Assembly (NCBI GenBank): GCA_021014945.1
Contig: MU266472.1
Span: forward strand, 1-64,000
Direction of reading: 5' to 3'
Source: Leucogyrophana mollusca
Taxonomy: Eukaryota > Basidiomycota > Agaricomycetes > Boletales
Length of the DNA: 64,000 nucleotides
Shown here piece after piece: positions 56,865 through 64,000 of this stretch. Positions within the stretch are counted from its first letter, which is position 1. Every line of letters starts with the position of its first letter. The translations under genes and the position numbers were made by a program. The notes below the pieces were generated by a model. The model made no database searches. It saw only the letters and a program-made list of their open reading frames with translations, and was not told the origin of the DNA.

Positions 56865-58153
56865 ATGTCTGAGACTTTCGTCAAGTCCTTTACTCATCTC
56901 AAGGATCGCCCAAAGGCAGATCGAGCCTTGCCGATGCTCCAGCGCATCGCGTCTCTCGTGAAACCCATAATGCGAAAGCATGGCTGGGTGCTACCTATGC
57001 TCTCAGAGTTCTTCCCTGATAGCCCCAATCTTGTCGGTGAGCTAGTCACTAGATGAGACATTACTCGATGGGTGATGTTAAGCTGTTCCCCAGGATTGAG
57101 TCAGTACCCGTGTAGATTCCAGGACGTACCAAGGCTAACGTGCAGGCAGATGTTAATGGGGGAGAACAGATTCTACTGAGGTTACGGCCGGCTTGGGCTC
57201 CAGACACTTTCTACGACGAAGACCAGGTTGTCAGAGTTATGCTTCACGAGGTAAGGTAGGCTGGCTGATCTCCATATAATGTCCCTTATAGCTGCCTTCT
57301 GTAGCTTACTCATAATGTACATGGCCCTCACGACGAGAAATTCTACAAGTTTCTCGCCGGGCTCGAAGACGAGTACGACGCGCTGCAGCGCTCGGGGTAT
57401 GCCGGCGAAGGCTTCTTCTCCAAAGGGCAGAGGCTAGGTACTAATGTCTCCCATGATCTGCCGCCTCATCTCGCAAGAGCCAGAGCTCTGGAAGCTGCCG
57501 AGAAGAGGCGGAAGGCAGGCATTATGCTGAACGGAGGAGGAAGGCTCGGTGGAAGAGTCGGTGCCATGCGAGGTATGACACCAAGAGAACTCGCTGCTCA
57601 GGTATGCTTCATCAGGTTTGGTGGTGTGTGCCGCTCACAGCTACCTTTACCTTCCTTGTAGGCCGCCGAACGCAGACAGCGTGACGAAGTGGCCTGCGGA
57701 TCCGGAGCTGCCGCACAGAAAGAAGCAGCCAAAGTTTCTAAGGAGAGTGTTCAAGATATCATCGATCTTACCGACGACGGCCCAGTGCCGGGACCTTCGA
57801 GAGCCTCGAGGCCATCAGCATCTAGTTCTGTATTTTCTCGAGCGCAGCCGGATTCAGGGAGCAGTCGGCCTCCGGGGCGACCTAATGTCACCAGAGACTC
57901 GAGTCGCCTTGGACCTTACCCTCGAGTCAAACCAACGGATCGGCCTATTGCAACAGGTGGGCAGTGGTCGTGTTCAGCTTGCACGCTTATCAACGAGCCT
58001 CTTGCTCTGCAATGTGCTGTGTGCTTTTCGGAGCGCCCTCGGGATCCCTCCTCTGGTTGGACATGCTTGACGTGCGGGGAGGGGGACATGCCACATGAGT
58101 TTTGGTCGTGTCGATTTTGTGGATCTATCAAGACAGAGAGTGTTGTAGGTTAA
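56865..58153 (+). CDS. WSS1: DNA-dependent metalloprotease Wss1 (WLM domain)
   Basis: Cuts proteins crosslinked to DNA and acts with SUMO and Cdc48. The WLM domain spans the first half: FVKSFTHLKDRPKADRALPM, MRKHGWVLPMLSEFFPDSPN, LLRLRP and the zinc site HELTHNVHGPHDEKFYKF (HExxH plus a distal His), rebuilt across an intron after HE. The loop VGAMRGMTPRELAAQAAERR follows. A SUMO-interacting motif (DIIDLTDDG) precedes two RanBP2-type zinc fingers: WSCSACTLINEPLALQCAVC and WTCLTCGEGDMPHEFWSCRF. ATG 56865 starts MSETFVKSF. Stop at 58151-58153. Four exons visible, about 355 aa. It faces RAD5, with 200 bp between stops. Confidence 0.92.
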
Positions 58154-58353
58154 GGCTGATTTGATCGAACATCACCGATTTTCAATAAGTTACCATCCAG
58201 GATGTCATCATCCCTATACCTTTAATCGTATTTACTCCCGCTGTTACATCAACTACAAGTGTACTGGTTAGTAATGGGGTGGATTCCTGTACAGTGTAGC
58301 GAAGGGATATCACACCAACGACGGGGCACAAGTTATCCCTGAAATTGTTCACT

Positions 58354-61300
58354 CTAATCGTCACCGAATATTACCTTCAAGTTTTCCAAACTATCAGGGT
58401 CGCCCTTCTCGGATGTCTTCGAACCGCGGAATGCCTCCTTCACAATAGCAGTTTTGCGTTTTTGAATCTGAAGTATGCGCGCCTCGATGGTATGATCAAT
58501 CTGGTGGGCGTGTGATTAACGACAAGCACAACTAAAGACGAAGCAACCCACTATGAAGTGCTTGACATAGACAGTCTTCTCCTGCCCGATCCTGTGAACG
58601 CGGTCGATGGCTAATATGTCCCATTCTTAGCCTCGCTGAGCATGCTGCAGAGTTGGAAGCAATTTACCTTGACTCTCTGTCGCGGCGTTCCACCAGCAGT
58701 CCATCTGACAATCTGTCAGTTGCGATCAGATGAAAAATGCTTCAGGCTCACCATGAAAACATGATTAGCACTGGTCAGCTGTAATATTACGAGGTTCAGC
58801 ATGCACAGATAACGTGCGTGATAGGAGACTGACGTTCAACCCGACGCCACCAGCCTTCAAGCTGACGATCAGCACCTTTGGTTTCCGCTCGTTCTTCCGG
58901 AATTCCGAGACGGCAGCATTGCGTTTCCGCATATCCATCGAACCATCAAAGCGGTACCACGTTAACCGTTCACGATCCAGGGCGACGGAGATAAGCGAGA
59001 GGAACGAGGTAAATTGCGAAAAGACCACAGCGCGGAAGTGAGGATCTTGGTCCTGCAGTCTCCCTGGAGACATGAAGATAGAGGTATAAGAGGCCCGGGG
59101 AGAAAAATTGCTCTGGTAGTCACTTACGCAGATTGTGGATTAAGGCTTCAAGTTTTGTTGACGAGCGGAAGTCGTTTCGACGAAGCACAACCTCTGGGAT
59201 AGATGTGGATGCCTTGGATTTGCCCTTTTCAAAGAAATCGATGCCTCCCTTCGTGTCCTCCGGGGTGACTTTGGGCCTTATGACCTCTATGAGGTCTTGC
59301 TCCTGAGGGATCCATGAGTTGACAATAGAGCTAAACGCTGACAGAAGAGACCTTGATAGGCCCTCCCGAGCAAGTGGGGCACCGGCCTTCTTCCTCTCTC
59401 TCAGCGCAAGTTGCTAGGTATGACACGATGCAATCCTTACAGCTGCGAAGCAAGCGTCAATATCCTGTTTCGCGCACCTTTGCAACAAGGACAACGACAG
59501 ACCACTGGTGCATACATGTTGGAATGATCGCCGGTGTTTCCATGACGTCGAGGCATATAGGACACTCGCCGTTGTCTGTGTCCTTCAGGGTGGCAAGGAC
59601 GCTCTCTGCGAAAACCTTCTTGCTGGTCTTCGCTGAGGCGTCTTCCTCAGAAAGGTTCTCTATAATTGCGTCCACGTCGATGGTACCATCCTTTGAGCCA
59701 GAATTGGGTTTCTCATCAACATCATCTGGATCGACGACAAGATCAGGGTGAAGAACCGCCCGGCGCAACCTGTACCCAATGTCAAACGTGTTCCATAACC
59801 ATAATCACCTCCACGAGGTACTGACCTCATCAGCATAGCCAAGATATGGGTATAGTTCTTTCCGACGAGGCCCTTTGCGTTGAGCTGCTCGAAGTCACGC
59901 TTAGCGTGGTTGTAAATCGAATCGTATATCTTGCGTTCAGATGCGGAGAACTGTAGTGTTTCTACTGATACCTGAGGCCACGAAAGTCAGCTGTCAGATG
60001 AAATCACAGGGAGTGAATGCGCCGAAGTACCTCCTTGGCCGGAAGTTCGACAATACGCTTTCCAGTGCTGTCACGCATGTTCTTCTCCCGTCTGAGAAGA
60101 ACGCTTTCAAGTATGACTTGCACGATCTCGATGGCCTTGGGATCGCGAGCCAAGAATGGCACTGTAATAAACCTAGATGCGTAGGCATCGTATATCAATG
60201 ACACACGAGTGGAAACTGGCAATAACTTACGATCGGAAGAATGAATAGGACGACCATGGTGTATACTCGAGATATTTCCTTTGGTGGGGTCAGATGCAGT
60301 GCGGGAAGTGCAAATGGAAGCTGCTTACAGCAATGAATAAAGGTCCTCGAGTTTGTTGACGATGGGAGTGCCTATTTGGGCGGTGAGGAATCGTGTATGG
60401 GTGATGGACCTTATATACCTGTAACCGCCCAGCGTCGGCGCGCCCGCAGAGCGTAGACGGCCTTCGCTGTTTTGCTGGTTCGCGATTTGCAGTGGTGAGC
60501 CTCGTCAAGAATCACTCGCAACCATTCAACTACACGCCGTCAGTCCAGTCGTCCCGACAACTTCAAGGACATCGCACCTTGGAAGACAGACGACTGCCCG
60601 CACGCCTTCAGCAATTTCGAATGCTCGGACGCAAGTACTCCGTACGACGTCACCACAACCTTGATGGTTTTGTCATCGTCCCCATCGGCCTCGATTCCGT
60701 CCAGGTCCAGTCTGTTTTGGCCATGCCATACTGTGACTTTGACAGTCCCAGGCTTGCTCGACCGTTGCAGCTCTTCAGACCACTGGGAAAGGAGGGAAGT
60801 CGGCGCAACGATGAGCGTCGCCGAAGGACCTTTGTCAGAGCGTTTTCGTTCCTTGAGAGGCATGGGGCGAAAGGCCTTGTCTAGCTTCAGCTGACGGGCA
60901 CGGGAGGAGTCCTTCGCTAGATCATCTGAAATTACGAGTTCTGGATCGCGATTTGTTTGTATCAGTGCGGAGAGCATGATTGTTTTCCCCATGCCCACTG
61001 GGGATCGTGTCAGAAGAATCCACCCAAAGAAGCATGCACTCACTTTCTGGAATCAATTTTGTTTTGACAGCAATTGTTAGCGCATTGACAAGAACAACGG
61101 GAATTGATATTACCATCACTAAGAAGGCGTCAGTGGCGAAAAAGAAAGAGTATATGATACGCACGCCAAAATACCACCTTTCAGCTTTCTTTCGGCTTTG
61201 GGGAACTCCAGGGATAGCTCGCCTGAATAAGGATTAAAATAAAACAGCTTGTCGTCCTCAGTGAGGTCAATGACACCATCGCGTGGTTCGCAAGGGAAGA

Positions 61301-62962
61301 CGTATCTGCGATGAGTGAGGACTGCTTATATTAGGTAGAGGTAGTTCTGCTTACTCGCTCCATAGAGGGTGCATGGAGGTCGCCTCTCTTACGGATATTT
61401 GTCCTGATTCCATAGAGTGCATCCATCTAGATAAAATGTTAAGCTGCGCATGATCACGGGCATTGACCGAACTAACAGAAGTGCTTGCTTCTGGTACCCT
61501 CTTAATGTAAGAGCGAACGTATCTGGAGGGTCCATTTCGCCCATACCGAGGTCGTTGCGTTGCGCCCTGTCACCCGACAGTCAGCGTGTACAGTGCTTCG
61601 GGGAGTGTAGGATCACTTTTTGTAAATCATGTCAAGTTCGTTGTCAGACAGCTCTTCCCCGTCCTCAACTTCTATCACTTCACCGTCGCCTACGATCTCG
61701 GTTTTCGGCTTTTTACCTTCCTTCGTAGCTCCGACTGGTCTCTGAGTCGCTTGCTTGGCGATATCGCTGGACTCATCGCCGGGGCTATTACCATCAGCGC
61801 TGACCTGTGCTCCACAACGAGGTCGTAGGCCGACAGCATCAAATAGACACAGCAGAGCCGTCTTTCTTTCGCGGAGAGCTTGCTCATCATGGGTTTCTTG
61901 CCCCTGACTGAAAATGACTTTCGATGACTCTTCTTCTGCAGAAGTACTTGGTGGCTTAAAAGCGGAGGGTCGGACATAGACAGAGAGTGAAACGATCAAG
62001 TCCGCTCCGGAGTGTAAGGTGGTAGGACAGTCAATCATCATACTCCCCTTGAAGTCCACAATACCTGTTAACAGCTTGGTCAATGCGAATACTGCTAGCT
62101 CGAGATTCGTACCCATGTCCAGGAGTTTCGAGACCCACGACGCGACATCTTGTGGGAGCCGGCCGAATTCTAGATTGAGTGTCAGTACGTCGACTGTACC
62201 CACTGGCCCGGGCTCACCAAATCCACGCTTGTTGGTGAGTCGAACGACTGTATCGGTCTTTCTTTTGGCAAGCTTAGGTGGCTGCGGCTTAAGCATAGCG
62301 GAAAGGGAGAGTTGTTTCTTCTTCTTATCAGGTACTCCCCCCTTCTTGCCCTTCCCAGAGCCGGAAGCGGTAGGCGCTGGCTTCGAAGAACTTCCACCAT
62401 CAGGCTCGTCTCGTTCAACTCGAATCTCTTCGCCGGAGTTCACATATCCTTTGCCCTTGACGGTGCTCCAAGCGTTTCCAACCAGGAAAGAGCCCAAATA
62501 TGCAGAATCAACGCCACCCCGAGACCCACGAGGTGCAGGCAGTGGTGACACGCGCCGTTTCTTGGCGGGACGCTCGTCGGCGGGTAGATCTCTCGGTATG
62601 GGAGACGATGTCCGAAGGGAAGGAGCAGATGAGACGCTGCTAACACTTGAGGCTCTTGGGACCTCGTCAAAATTCGGGATTTCGACGTCGCTCCAGGAGT
62701 CATCCGCGCCATCTTTTGCGCCAGTGTCCATAGGAGTGGGTCTATCACTCACTTCAAATCGTGGGATTTCCTCGTCGTCGCTGTCAGCAAAGAACAGCCT
62801 CTTTTCGCGAACAGAGCTCAGAGGTGTCGATGGCTGGGGCGCTGATTGGGGATTTTGCGAACTTTGGATATCCTCCATCCTATTCTGCTCTTCATCATCT
62901 AAGCCCGCAAAGAATAAACCTCTTGGAGCAAATTCGACGTCATCTGCTTCAGGGATATCCAT
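58354..62962 (-). CDS. RAD5: DNA repair helicase / ubiquitin ligase Rad5
   Basis: SWI/SNF ATPase with RING finger that polyubiquitinates PCNA and reverses stalled forks. ATG 62962 ([20 protein letters not shown]); the frame upstream has only TTG. The HIRAN domain ([20 protein letters not shown] to [10 protein letters not shown]) is followed by REYQKQALLWMHSME and Walker A ([20 protein letters not shown]). Then come [16 protein letters not shown] and [24 protein letters not shown]...CPTC inserted between helicase lobes. The last lobe has [20 protein letters not shown] and [14 protein letters not shown], ending LKVIFGDD*. Walker A is assembled over two micro-exons, 61118-61114 (5 nt) and 61046-61044 (3 nt); see findings. 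Many introns. All catalytic motifs are present. Confidence 0.93.
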
Positions 62963-63241
62963 TAAATAGGTGGGCTGCGGTCGAAAGGAACGTTTAGCCG
63001 GGGTTGTGGAATATGGAGGTGGAGGTTCAGCTATAGGACGCGTACCAAACAAGCCAACATAACGCGGAAACACGTGGCGAGGCACCTCGCGACGCGAGTT
63101 GACAAACAAAACTACATAACACAAGCCAACACTGGACCAAATTGGCACGTATTCATATTCAGGCTCAAAAGCAGCGTTCTGTCGAGCCAAACACCTCTTC
63201 CCCAGACTCTATAGGCCGTGTCAACAAACTAAGCGATATCA
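62963..63241. promoter_or_regulatory. Divergent promoter of RAD5 and an F-box gene
   Basis: 279 bp between opposed ATGs, no ORF with an ATG start, no TATA box seen. Confidence 0.45.
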
Positions 63242-64000
63242 ATGACGAACGCACATAGTCTGCCGGTGGCCAACCCAGGGGTCACCATCAAATCCATCCC
63301 ACCAGAAATCATCATGCACATCTTCAAATATGTATACATGGCTCACCGCATATCCAAAATGTCGCCCGGCCATTTCTTCCTCGTCAACCACCGCAAGATT
63401 GACTCAGATGACGAAAATGACGTATACGAGTCAATGAGTCGTGCACGGTCGAGACGATCCGGAAAAACCAACGGGGAGGTAGGCTTATCCACGACGCTTT
63501 TCCCCTTCGCGCTCGCGTACGTGTGCAAGCAATGGAGAGATATCGTGACCAGTGAACCAAGATTCTGGGGTCATATCGTCATTTTAGTTGACACACAATG
63601 CACACCCGTTGACGTCGTAGAAGCCAAATTTCACAAGTCCCGCAATCGACCTATCCAGGTCATTGTGACGAGACGACCTGGCTCCTTTGACGAAGAAGAT
63701 CCTCTCGAGAAGGAACGCGTGGACACTGTCATGACGCACCTTGCACCTCGCCTTCACCACTGCAGAACGCTCCGATTCAATGTACTAAGGCGTTCTTCTC
63801 TGCCCCATTTCTGTCAATACTTCCGCGGCGAAGCACCTCGTCTAACCATGCTGATCATTCAGTGTCAAGTTCATGACGGAGGAGAGGATGTTGGCGTCCA
63901 GCCCGAATGGCTGTTCTCCTTTCGTGCTCTTACAGACCTCGTTCTGGACGGACGCTCCTTCCGCGATGCCTGTCGATCTCGAGTTGATTGGCTCGCCCAA
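63242..64000 (+). CDS. F-box protein, N-terminal part (runs off the window)
   Basis: An open frame with no stop from ATG 63242 to the last base (253 codons), so the gene continues to the right. F-box helices: VTIKSIPPEIIMHIFKYVYM, FALAYVCKQWRDIVTSEPRF and WGHIVILVD, with an acidic/basic insert between helices 1 and 2 (KIDSDDENDVYESMSRARSR). The rest (HLAPRLHHCRTLRFNVLRRS, FRALTDLVLDGRSF) resembles the irregular LRR-like region of mushroom F-box proteins, which form a very large family. Probably an SCF adaptor. No intron is visible in this part. Confidence 0.85.
   Translation, partial: MTNAHSLPVANPGVTIKSIPPEIIMHIFKYVYMAHRISKMSPGHFFLVNHRKIDSDDENDVYESMSRARSRRSGKTNGEVGLSTTLFPFALAYVCKQWRDIVTSEPRFWGHIVILVDTQCTPVDVVEAKFHKSRNRPIQVIVTRRPGSFDEEDPLEKERVDTVMTHLAPRLHHCRTLRFNVLRRSSLPHFCQYFRGEAPRLTMLIIQCQVHDGGEDVGVQPEWLFSFRALTDLVLDGRSFRDACRSRVDWLAQ

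Noticed and set aside
62019..62969. 316-codon plus-strand ORF
   Set aside because: Antisense to the RAD5 N-terminal exon, which has a clear HIRAN domain on the minus strand.

Overview
The window looks like nuclear DNA from an Agaricomycete-type basidiomycete. Genes lie close together on both strands. Most are cut by many GT-AG introns of about 45-65 nt. The families are fungal: an atypical G-alpha, a HET-domain protein, FuA/etherase-type GST pieces, Nte1, Ask1 and Wss1. There is no prokaryotic, viral, rRNA, tRNA or CRISPR signal. I do not name a species.

Layout. 0.7-6.3 kb: inositol monophosphatase (-) and proteasome alpha5 (+) are divergent; a degenerate G-alpha (-) follows. 6.3-8.35 kb is unresolved but has coding-like exons. 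8.35-13.0 kb: a mucin-like single-pass membrane protein (+) and a short FMP27/BLTP-like protein (-). 13.9-22.9 kb, all +: hexose transporter, RidA/Mmf1, DASH subunit Ask1, an unknown small protein and tRNA-dihydrouridine synthase 2. 23.2-24.2 kb: a MARVEL-like membrane protein (-). 24.2-29.8 kb is the most accessory-looking part: an orphan ORF, a 5'-truncated GST, antisense gene fragments and a HET-domain gene. 29.9-36.7 kb: an MDR reductase with a clear TATA box, then NTE1 (-). 36.9-40.9 kb: VPS33 (+, divergent from NTE1) and a small YABBY/HMG-like protein. 42.2-44.5 kb: a Dal5-family transporter (-). 46.3-49.4 kb: a large F-box/LRR protein (+). 49.7-51.5 kb: exosome cofactor Lrp1/C1D (-), divergent from a six-exon SF3B5 gene (+) that no single ORF reveals. 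54.0-63.0 kb: a SAM methyltransferase (+), the Wss1 protease (+) and RAD5 (-). The last 760 bases hold the start of an F-box gene that runs off the edge.

How the genes relate. Most are unlinked housekeeping functions: proteasome, spliceosome, RNA exosome, kinetochore, vacuolar fusion, lipid turnover. Two local pairings stand out. RAD5 and WSS1, both replication-damage tolerance genes, lie tail to tail. LRP1 and SF3B5, both RNA-processing genes, share a 203-bp promoter gap. The most notable observations are micro-exons (5 nt and 3 nt) that build the RAD5 Walker A box, a likely 3-nt exon in the hexose transporter, an SF3B5 start codon isolated in its own coding exon, and a G-alpha without the catalytic switch II glutamine. 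I found no operon-like new system; the 24-29 kb stretch is the best place to look for lineage-specific biology. Exon borders were worked out by eye from splice signals and family conservation.
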